Source: Actinoplanes campanulatus (GTDB taxonomy: Bacteria > Actinomycetota > Actinomycetes > Mycobacteriales > Micromonosporaceae). Taken from it: a stretch of 64,000 bases of DNA. This document shows, piece by piece, positions 7,918 to 15,378 of the stretch (position 1 is its first letter; each line of letters begins with the position of its first letter). Made by a program: the position numbers and the translations under genes. The stretch is taken from positions 1 through 64,000 of the forward strand of contig NZ_BMPW01000019.1 of assembly GCF_014647795.1 (NCBI RefSeq). Reading direction: 5' to 3'. The notes under the pieces were generated by a model. The model did no database searches. It was not told where the DNA came from and saw nothing but the letters and a program-made list of their open reading frames with translations.

Positions 7918-8348
7918 TGCCTGCCCAGCGGACACTGCTGCTTTCGCTGCGTCCTCGTTTCGCCGCCGCCATTCTGGCCGGCACAAAGACCATCGAGATC
8001 CGCCGCCGGCCGGTGAACGCCGCACCGGGCACCGCGATCATCCTCTACGCCAGCTCCCCGCAGATGGCCGTGGTCGGCACAGCGAGGCTCGCGCACATCA
8101 CCGTCTGCCCACCGGACGACGGCTGGCGTCGCTTTCACCACGAGTTTGGCCTTGGCCGTGATGAATACAACGAGTACCTCGACGGTGCCGTCAATGCCCA
8201 CCTGCTGCACGTCACTGCGGTCAACCGGCTCAACGAGCCCCTGCCCCTGAGGCACCTTCGCGAGCAGGCACCGTTTCAGCCTCCGCAGAGCTTCCGCTAC
8301 GTGGCTGCGGGTGACCCCGAAGGCCTTCGTGATCTTGTCGTCCGGTGA
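7917..8348 (+). CDS. ASCH-domain protein
   Basis: The 143-residue protein begins LLLSLRPRFAAAILAGTKTIEIRRRPV, the ASCH signature (hSh-x-P-x-h-x-x-I-h-x-G-x-K-T-x-E-h-R), and continues with the ILYASSPQMAVVGTARL strand pair. The family is a PUA-like beta barrel that binds RNA. One bacterial member, YqfB, hydrolyses N4-acetylcytidine. The start overlaps the stop of the GNAT-PIN gene, so the two are co-translated and probably work together. Pairing an acetyltransferase fold with an ASCH fold fits an acetyl mark on RNA being written and then read or removed, but that is inference. It could equally be an antitoxin-like partner of the PIN domain. Confidence 0.75.
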   Translation: MPAQRTLLLSLRPRFAAAILAGTKTIEIRRRPVNAAPGTAIILYASSPQMAVVGTARLAHITVCPPDDGWRRFHHEFGLGRDEYNEYLDGAVNAHLLHVTAVNRLNEPLPLRHLREQAPFQPPQSFRYVAAGDPEGLRDLVVR

Positions 8349-8489
8349 CGTCGCTTCGGGCCGTCCGTTCGTGGCAGGCATCCGTCTTTACGACTTGAGG
8401 CTGCCCAAGTAGCAGGTTCACTCGAACCGTTCCCGGTGTTGTAACGGGTCCGGTTGCGACACCAGACCAGCCGACGTGTCGGCTGCGGG

Positions 8490-8990
8490 TTATCGGCGGG
8501 TCTGCGCATACTCCCCGGGCGCGGAGTCGTGCTTCAGGTAGCCGATGATGAGCTTCGCCGATTGTTCCGGGGCTTTGATCACCTCACTTGTCAGTCCGGC
8601 CTGCTAAATCAGGGCTGTCAGTTCGTCTGAGGTCTGGCTTCCGCCGCCGTCCCACAGCACGAGCGCCGACAGGTTGTGCAGGGTGATGAAGACGGGCGCG
8701 GCAGCTTGGCTCGAGAACGTGTCCGCGTACGAGGACTTGGCCGCCGAGTGCCAGTGCGGTACGGGCGCGGCTCAGGATGTCGGTGCAGGCGATGGGACTT
8801 TCCTGGTGCAGGATGTTGGGCAGCAGGACGGCGTCGACGTCGGTGCCGAAGTGGTCCTGGTAGTAGTCGCCTTCGCGGACGGTGATCCGGTCGGAGAGGC
8901 CCGCCTCGGCGCGCGAGCTGAAGTATCCCGCCGCCCTCGCCCGTTAGTGGCTCTTCGCCCTCGATGTTGCCGCCCGCCACGTTTCGCAGC
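8490..8990 (-). pseudogene. Decayed SAM-dependent O-methyltransferase
   Basis: Three minus-strand frames together give the C-terminal half of a methyltransferase. The first reads AGLSDRITVREGDYYQDHFG then DVDAVLLPNILHQES (8780-8920). After a frameshift near 8690 come FITLHNLSALVLWDGGGSQT and DELTALI, ending in an in-frame TAG near 8602. The same frame then continues as QAGLTSEVIKAPEQSAKLII to a TAA at 8490. The N-terminal SAM-binding region is not recognisable. The order matches O-methyltransferases of the hydroxyneurosporene or polyketide type. With at least one frameshift and one stop it cannot be functional. Confidence 0.7.
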
Positions 8991-9130
8991 CCTCGCCGTC
9001 CGTCGCCATCCGCAGGCTCAAGCACGACCTCGGCGGCTGATCAACGTAGTCGCTCCATCAGGTGATCGCCGTCGATGTCGCGTAACCGACCGTAGACGTC
9101 ACGGTCACACCTACATTCGAACCGGATGAG

Positions 9131-9745
9131 GTGGTCGCGATGACGTCGCCCGTCGATGCCACAGATCTGATGTCTACCTGGCTGAGCACCACGCCGACGT
9201 CCTCCCGGGTGCGTGGCCATCCGGAGGCAGCGCCGGTCGGGTTGTTGCGGTTCGCGTTCTACGGCCGGATGTCGACCGTCGAGTATCAGGATGATCTGTC
9301 GTCGAGGGGCTGGCAGCGTGACAGCGCCCTGCACCTGATCGCCGGTCATGGCGTGATCGTCTCCAGCTACTTCGACGCCGGATGCTTCGCGCAGTCTGCC
9401 ATGGTCGCGGCGGCCGCAGGCGGCTGCCCTGTTGGCCACGGTCGCCGAACCGGGGTGGCCATTCGACGCGATCGTGGTGGGCGAGTTCGAGCGGGCCTTT
9501 TCCACCCGGCAGTTCAAGGATCCGTTGCCGGTCTTTGACGAGCATGGCCCGGATGGTCCCGGCATGTACGGCGCCGGAACCATCCGCACCGACCGTGATT
9601 ACCCGGCCACACCTTGGCGGGGACATCGGCCAGGGGCCTGCCTGGGCCGGAACGCGACATGCTGGTTGCGGCGAGGCGATCGGCCGGTCGCTGAGATGTC
9701 TGCGTGCGGCGGCCCCGATTCGGGCGGGCCATTGCCGCTTTACTG
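9131..9745 (+). pseudogene. Frameshifted serine recombinase N-terminal domain
   Basis: The first frame encodes FAFYGRMSTVEYQD (resolvase start, with the nucleophile Ser in GRMST), then SRGWQRDSALHLIAGHG and a YFDAG strand. One extra base near 9398 shifts the frame. In the next frame WSRRPQAAALLATVAEPG and FDAIVVGEFERAFSTRQF continue the resolvase/integrase catalytic fold. The reading then degenerates, and no DNA-binding or zinc-ribbon domain of a large serine integrase follows. It is the remnant of a mobile element. Its end touches the convergent HNH gene. Confidence 0.75.
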
Positions 9746-10933
9746 ACTCGTGCAACGCGTCAGCTGGCTGTCCCCGCACGTCGAGGTCCCGTCCGCCGTC
9801 CGCGATTGCGTCGGCCTGTGTCGAAACGTCCAGAGAATGGCCTTGAAGTGATCCCAGCCGAGGATCTCAGCGGTCCGGGCTTGCGGGGTCCCCGGTGAAT
9901 CGGTCAGATCCCAGCCTCCGGTGACGCGGAATCGGCCGTCCATGCCGACCTCTCCGTTCCACGACTCGGCGGTCGCGGGATCGTCGGCGCATCGCAGCAC
10001 CGATCCTCGGAACCCGCACCGGAAACGACCGGTGAAACCGGCGTACAGCATCGCCGCGTCACGTTCGATGGTGATCGCTTCGACGATCACGCGGAACTCG
10101 ATGCAGTCCAGATCCGCCACCCGCGACGATCCGGTCCAGGAAGCCTGTTCGTTGGGAGAGACGGTTTCGACCTCGGGATCCTCAAGACTGGTGCAGGCGT
10201 GGCGATGAATCTGCCGGCCCAGATCATCGACGGCGGCGCCGAGGACCGTCTCCAGCGTGCAGCCGCCGACCTTCTCGACAGTGGCCTCGGCGGCACGCCC
10301 ACGTGCATCGAGAACGATGTCGACCGCGACGTCGGGGCGCTGGAGGCCAGTCGCGATGCCGGGGACGATGTTGAGGGCCCGGGTGACGAGGAAGTCCGCC
10401 TTGCTCTCGTCCAACAGCGCCAGCTGTTGCACTACCCCGGGCGCATGCTGCTCGAATGCGGTCCTGGCCGCGGAGTCGTTGAGATCCAGGTTGCGTAGCG
10501 TACGTAGGGCACGACCGATCGACTGCGTAGTGGCCAACCCCCGGACCATCGCGGTTACCGCGGCCTCACGTTTGGCGGCCTCACGAAGGTGGATGCCGAG
10601 CAGGCCGGCTCCGAGAACGTGGAAACCCTTGCGTCGGTTGCAATCGGAACACGCCGGAGCGAGATTCGCCGGCGCATGGAGATCGAAGTGTTCAGGCAGA
10701 CCGTGTTCATACCTGAGCACCCGAAAATCGGCGGCAGCGATGGTGTGCGCGATCAAATGGTCGATCTGGATGTCCTGGAACAGCTTCGGCCGCCCACAGA
10801 GGTAGCACTTAAGCCCCCACACCTCGTATAACGCGTCACGCAGCACGCCGTTGTCAGCGTGCGGGATGTACCTCACCGTTGTGATGCTGGATCCGTCCGG
10901 TCTGCCGAGGTCGCGAGGGTTTGCGAAGCTCAC
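9740..10933 (-). CDS. HNH endonuclease family protein
   Basis: The protein is about 397 residues from a GTG at 10933. I prefer this start because AGGAGG at 10941-10946 leaves 7 bases of spacing; the ATG at 10939 would be only one base away. The N-terminal 130 residues carry a C-x-x-C/HNH module: KCYLCGRPKLFQDIQIDHLI, then NLAPACSDCNRRKG (two more Cys and the final Asn). The following 270 residues have no recognised domain; they contain a helical stretch and a late beta-rich part with FTGRFRCGFRGSVLRC. HNH proteins nick or cut DNA and occur in restriction, phage and toxin settings. It is convergent with the serine recombinase remnant and divergent from the kinase remnant. Confidence 0.8.
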   Translation of the reverse strand: MSFANPRDLGRPDGSSITTVRYIPHADNGVLRDALYEVWGLKCYLCGRPKLFQDIQIDHLIAHTIAAADFRVLRYEHGLPEHFDLHAPANLAPACSDCNRRKGFHVLGAGLLGIHLREAAKREAAVTAMVRGLATTQSIGRALRTLRNLDLNDSAARTAFEQHAPGVVQQLALLDESKADFLVTRALNIVPGIATGLQRPDVAVDIVLDARGRAAEATVEKVGGCTLETVLGAAVDDLGRQIHRHACTSLEDPEVETVSPNEQASWTGSSRVADLDCIEFRVIVEAITIERDAAMLYAGFTGRFRCGFRGSVLRCADDPATAESWNGEVGMDGRFRVTGGWDLTDSPGTPQARTAEILGWDHFKAILWTFRHRPTQSRTADGTSTCGDSQLTRCTSQ

Positions 10934-11109
10934 AGGCATTCCTCCTGCTATTGGGCGCCTTCCCCGTGGACAAGCCCGGTTGGAAGAATCGAACGGGATC
11001 CGCCCCACCGTGGGGTGCCCCGTCGTATGCCGACGACCCTAGCCGAGCCGGCTCGAGGTTCCGCGCAGAGAGAACGCGAGGCGCCGGGCCCGGTGCGCTC
11101 CGGCCACCC

Positions 11110-11585
11110 GCTACCCGCCACGACACCATTGTGTTCGAAGGCTGCGACGGCGCCGGTGCAACCACCCTCGCTGAGGCCACCGTCCGGTACACCAACGCCG
11201 CGCTCATTCATTCGACGCTCACCCCGCCGGGCATCGACCTCGTACCACCTACAACTGCTTTCTCGACCGAACCGGCTGGCTCGTCTTCGATCGATGCTTC
11301 CTCAGCGAACTCTTCTACGGACCGCTGTATCGCGGTCGAACCCGGCTCACCTACCAGCACATGGCGACCCTGGTCAGACGTGTCGTGTCCCGAAACGGCA
11401 TCTTCGTCCACGTCACCGCACCCGCCACCGTGATCCGCAGGCGACTCGCTGCCCGCGGCGAACAACTCCCCGCGCCCGACGAGATAGCGCTGGTCTGCCA
11501 CCGCTACGACGAACTCTTCCGAGCCGTCCGCACCATGGCAGATGTCCTGCTCATCACGTCCGATCACCCAGACGAGGACGCCTGA
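11110..11585 (+). pseudogene. dTMP kinase-like P-loop kinase, frameshifted
   Basis: The first frame gives DTIVFEGCDGAGATTLAEAT (P-loop variant GCDGAGATT) and LIHSTLTPPGIDL to about 11241. The -1 frame then continues TTYNCFLDRTGWLVFDRCFL, with the DR-x motif of the family. Next come YGPLYRGRTRLTYQHMATLV, the VHVTAP strand, RRRLAARGEQLPAPDEIAL (LID-like) and a normal end at 11585. Neither frame alone makes a complete kinase, so this is a broken gene, a sequencing error or a -1 frameshift product. The start codon is unclear. A MazG-like nucleotide pyrophosphohydrolase follows 81 bp later, so the pair once looked like a nucleotide-pool module. The copy at the left edge of the window is broken in the same direction. 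Confidence 0.7.
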
Positions 11586-11666
11586 CACGCCGGCAGCGGG
11601 TTACCCGCGCCGCCCGAGCCCGATAAGATTCCCCGGCTGTAGCCCGCTGACCTCCGGAGGCACACC

Positions 11667-11975
11667 TTGGAGATCAGGTCCGCCCAGAAGCTGACCTGGG
11701 AAAACAAGCTGGCCAAGGGTTTCAACACCAGCGAAGTGCCCCTAGAGTTCTGCCTCCTGCAAGGCGAGGTCGCCGAGGCCTTCGACGCATGGCGCCGCAC
11801 TCGCGACAACCTCGGCGAAGAACTCGCCGACATCGCCATCTACGTCATGTCACTGGCTGAAATGACCGGCGTTGACCTGCAATCGGCGGTTGAGCAGAAG
11901 CTCGCCAAGAACGCCAAGCGCACCTACGTCAAAGACGAGACCTCCGGAACCCTCGTCAAGGTCGATCCCGCATAG
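11667..11975 (+). CDS. MazG-like nucleotide pyrophosphohydrolase
   Basis: The 102-residue protein uses a TTG start chosen because CCGGAGG ends 6-7 bases upstream. It has the all-alpha NTP-PPase signature: LLQGEVAEAFDAW (E-x-x-E, residues 30-42) and ELADIAIYVMSLAEM (E-x-x-D, residues 52-66), the four acidic metal ligands. Family members hydrolyse (d)NTPs or non-canonical nucleotides to the monophosphate. The length is that of the short, single-domain type. It follows a dead nucleotide kinase and precedes DISARM by 220 bp. Confidence 0.82.
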   Translation: MEIRSAQKLTWENKLAKGFNTSEVPLEFCLLQGEVAEAFDAWRRTRDNLGEELADIAIYVMSLAEMTGVDLQSAVEQKLAKNAKRTYVKDETSGTLVKVDPA

Positions 11976-12105
11976 CCGCTGAACACAGCCCATTCCGCAG
12001 ACGGGTAGGCCGCCCGGAATACCGGACGAGCCCTCCCCGGAACCGGTGGGCCGCTTTCGTTGGTTCCCGTATCGGCGCACGAGTGACCCACCCTATCCGG
12101 CAAAA

Positions 12106-12116
12106 GTTTATTAAAC
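12106..12116. promoter_or_regulatory. AT-rich palindrome upstream of DISARM
   Basis: GTTTATTAAAC is a perfect palindrome around its central T, in a very GC-rich stretch 83 bp before drmD. It could be an operator. A TAATGT at 12187-12192 may be the -10 box of a leaderless drmD transcript. Confidence 0.35.
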
Positions 12117-12198
12117 GGACATGGTCAAGCCTGTCTCCACTCCGAGTCGGATGAGACTCCATGTAAGGGGATGAGGCACGATCCGTTAATGTTCGACG

Positions 12199-15100
12199 GT
12201 GGCTATGGCAGCGGTGGACACGTCGTCGATGACTCCGGGAAATCCGCGGAGCCCCGTGCCGGAACCGGGCCAGGTGGTGGAGGTTCGTGGCTCGACCTGG
12301 GCGGTAGCGAAGGTCGAGAAGCAAGGACTACCGCGCAGCCCCGCCGATGAGGCGGTCGCAACCCTGAACCACGCCGTCACCCTGCAAGCCCTGGACGAAG
12401 ATCGCCTCGGCGAGGAACTGACGGTCGTCTGGGAACTGGAAGTCGGCCACACGGTCACCCCCGCCCAAGGCCTCCCCACGCAAATCAACCGGGACGCCTT
12501 CGATGACCCGAACACCCTCGCCGGGTTTGTCGACGCGATGCGATGGGGAGCCGTCACCTCCGCCGACGACCGCAGTGTGCAAGCGCCTTTCCACTCCGGC
12601 GTCGCGGTCGAGGCATACCAGCTGGAACCGCTGCGGCGAGCGTTGTCGTCTCCTCGTACCAACCTGCTGCTGGCCGACGACGTTGGCCTCGGCAAGACGA
12701 TCGAGGCCGGTCTGGTGGTTCAGGAGTTGCTGCTGCGGCACCGGGCGCGGACCGCGGTCGTGGTCTGCCCGCCCAGCCTCGCGCTGAAGTGGCAGGACGA
12801 GATGCGCGACAAGTTCGGCCTTGACTTCACCATCATCAACAGCGACATGATGCGCGAGGTTCGGCGTCGGTATGGGCTGCACGCGAACCCGTTCCAACTG
12901 TTCCCGCGGGTGATCGTGAGTATGGCGTGGCTGCCGAGCGTGCGGGCCCAGCGGATGCTGCGCGACGTGTACGCGCAGGCCGCGAGCACGAAGACGGCCC
13001 GGCGGTACGCGTTCGACATCATGATCGTGGACGAGGCGCACCATGTGGCGCCGGCCAGCCCGTCAGCGATCGGCGGCGGACGCGGGTACGCGGTCGACAC
13101 GCAGCGCACGATCGCGGTGCGGGAGCTGGCGGACAAGTGCGAGCATCGGCTGTTCCTCAGCGCGACCCCGCACAACGGGCACCCGGAGTCGTTCACCGCG
13201 CTGATGGAGATGATCGACTCACGCCGCTTCAGCCGCGGCGCGATCCTGGACGAGAAGGCGCTGAAAGAGGTGACGGTTCGCCGGCTGAAGTCGGATCCGG
13301 CGCTGGCGTACAAGAACTTCCGGCCCCGGGAGCTGAAAGGCATCGCGTTCACGCCCAGCGCCGAGGAACAGGAGATGTTCTCGCTGCTCGACCGGATCCT
13401 GACGGACAGCGCGAAAGCGAACCGGACCGGGCCGTCCGGCGACATCACCGCGATGCTGTTCAAGAAGAGGTTCCTGTCCAGCCCGTGGGCGTTCGGCATG
13501 ACCTTGCAGTCGTACCTCGAAGCCCGCGCGGTAGGACAGGAGCCATCGGACTGGGACTACGACGACATCCTCGGCGAAGGCCAATCCGACGAGGAAGAAG
13601 GCCTCTGGGAGCAGGACGAGGCGACCGTCCTGCGTAACAGCAAATCCAGCGACCCGCTGGTGGCGGCCGGAACCGGCGAGCTGGAGCAGCTGGCAGAATG
13701 GGGCCTCGGGTTTGCGAGCCGCCCGGACTCCAGGCTCGAGAAGCTGGTCAGCGAGCTGGAGGCGATCTGCCGGCCGTCAGGCTTCTGGTCCAACGAGCGG
13801 GTCGTAATCTTCACCGAGTACGCGCACACCCTCGAATGGGTCCAGCGGGTCCTGGTGCAGCAGGATTACGGCGACGTCCTGGAAGTGATCCAGGGCCAAA
13901 CCCCGACCGAGGAACGGGAGCTGATCCGCGAGCACTTCACCACCGACCCCGCACGTAACCCGGTCCGGGTGCTGCTGGCCACCGACGCGGCCGGTGAGGG
14001 CATCGACCTTCAGGACTACTGCCACCGGCTGATCAACCTCGACATCCCGTTCAACCCGTCGCGGCTGGAGCAGCGGATCGGCCGCATCGACCGGTACGGC
14101 CAGCAGCAGACGCCTCTGGTGTACCAGTTCATGCCGGACCGGTCGGCGACGATCTATGCCGCGGACATGCAGTTCATGGGCCGGATCGCGCGGAAGGTCG
14201 TGACGGTCGCCCGGGACCTCGGCTCGGTCAACCAGGTGATCGCCGAGGAGATCCAGGACCACTTCACCCGTGCGACCACCACGCGCCGCGGCAAGAAGGT
14301 CGCCCTCGACGGCAACGCCGTCATCACCCGCGCCTTGGCCGGCGGCATGGACCTCAACAGCCAGCTCACCCAACTCGAGCAGGGGTACGCCGAGAGCAAG
14401 GCCCAACTGCACCTGGAACCGGACAACCTGCGCCGGGTGGTGGACACCGCACTGCGGATCAGCCACCAGCCGCCCTTGGCCGTCTCCGGCGACCACCCCG
14501 CCGACGACGGCGTCTACGTGGTGCCGGCACTCGGCCCGGCCTGGCAGTCGACGCTGAGAGGTCTGGATACTCGCTCGAAGCCCGGCGTGTGGCGGCCGAT
14601 CACCTTCAACGACCAGGCCGCCGCCGGCGGCAAGGACGTCGTCTACGTACACCTCGGGCACCCGCTGGTCAAGAAAGCCCAACGCCTGCTGCGCCGGTCG
14701 CTGTGGAGCGCCGACGCCCCGCTGCACCGGGTCACCGCCGTCGTCGTCGACGATCTGGAGGAGTCGTTCGTCGCCGCCGTCACCCGCATGGTGCTGGTCG
14801 GCCGCGGCGGCCTACGGCTGCACGAGGAGATCTTCTTGGCCGGCGTACGACTGCGGGGCCGCCGCGCGATCGCCGAGGAACGCGCCGAACACCTCCTGGA
14901 CCAGGCCCTCGACGCCGGCAACCTGACCCTGGCCGCCACTGACGTCCGCGACGGCCTGGTCCAGGAATGGAACGAACCGGATTCCCCGTTGCGGGCCCGG
15001 CTGTTCGACTCGATGAGCCGCCGCGCCGAGACCCGGCAGCAGCGCGTCAGCGACCAGCTGACCAAGCGGGAACAGGCGGACGTCAACCGGGCACACGAGA

Positions 15101-15378
15101 TCTTCGCCGCGTTCCGCCGCAACCTGAACGAATCACTGGACGCCCTGGCTGCCAAGGAGGCGCAGGAGGCGGCCACCCTGCTGCCCGACGACCAGCAGCG
15201 GCAACGACAGAGGGACATGGAAGCGATGCGCCGCCGCCTGGACGAACTCGGCGACGAGGAGACCCGCGAGATCGCGGCGATCACCGAGCGCTACCGCGAC
15301 ATCAAGCCCCATACCACCGCCGCCGCGGTCGTCTTCGCGCTCACCCCGGCCGACGCCCAGCGAGGAGGAGCACGCTGA
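12199..15378 (+). CDS. drmD: DISARM SNF2-like helicase DrmD
   Basis: The 1059-residue SF2/SNF2-type ATPase has Walker A in ADDVGLGKTIEAGL (about residues 158-171), DEAH-type box VDEAHH (about 277), motif III LFLSATPHNGHP (about 317), and helicase C-domain motifs LLATDAAGEGIDLQ (about 591) and EQRIGRIDRYGQ (about 624). A long acidic and helical C-terminal tail follows. This is the first gene of a class 1 DISARM operon; class 2 has drmE instead. No strong RBS precedes the GTG, but a -10-like box 6 bases away suggests a leaderless message. The stop overlaps the ATG of the methylase gene. DISARM marks self DNA by methylation and blocks entry of phage DNA. Confidence 0.92.
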   Translation: MAMAAVDTSSMTPGNPRSPVPEPGQVVEVRGSTWAVAKVEKQGLPRSPADEAVATLNHAVTLQALDEDRLGEELTVVWELEVGHTVTPAQGLPTQINRDAFDDPNTLAGFVDAMRWGAVTSADDRSVQAPFHSGVAVEAYQLEPLRRALSSPRTNLLLADDVGLGKTIEAGLVVQELLLRHRARTAVVVCPPSLALKWQDEMRDKFGLDFTIINSDMMREVRRRYGLHANPFQLFPRVIVSMAWLPSVRAQRMLRDVYAQAASTKTARRYAFDIMIVDEAHHVAPASPSAIGGGRGYAVDTQRTIAVRELADKCEHRLFLSATPHNGHPESFTALMEMIDSRRFSRGAILDEKALKEVTVRRLKSDPALAYKNFRPRELKGIAFTPSAEEQEMFSLLDRILTDSAKANRTGPSGDITAMLFKKRFLSSPWAFGMTLQSYLEARAVGQEPSDWDYDDILGEGQSDEEEGLWEQDEATVLRNSKSSDPLVAAGTGELEQLAEWGLGFASRPDSRLEKLVSELEAICRPSGFWSNERVVIFTEYAHTLEWVQRVLVQQDYGDVLEVIQGQTPTEERELIREHFTTDPARNPVRVLLATDAAGEGIDLQDYCHRLINLDIPFNPSRLEQRIGRIDRYGQQQTPLVYQFMPDRSATIYAADMQFMGRIARKVVTVARDLGSVNQVIAEEIQDHFTRATTTRRGKKVALDGNAVITRALAGGMDLNSQLTQLEQGYAESKAQLHLEPDNLRRVVDTALRISHQPPLAVSGDHPADDGVYVVPALGPAWQSTLRGLDTRSKPGVWRPITFNDQAAAGGKDVVYVHLGHPLVKKAQRLLRRSLWSADAPLHRVTAVVVDDLEESFVAAVTRMVLVGRGGLRLHEEIFLAGVRLRGRRAIAEERAEHLLDQALDAGNLTLAATDVRDGLVQEWNEPDSPLRARLFDSMSRRAETRQQRVSDQLTKREQADVNRAHEIFAAFRRNLNESLDALAAKEAQEAATLLPDDQQRQRQRDMEAMRRRLDELGDEETREIAAITERYRDIKPHTTAAAVVFALTPADAQRGGAR

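Noticed and set aside
10985-11030. A tRNA fragment, suggested by GGAAGAATCGAACGGGATCC.
   Set aside because: The minus-strand T-loop-like GTTCGATTC has no pairing T-stem and no acceptor strand follows.
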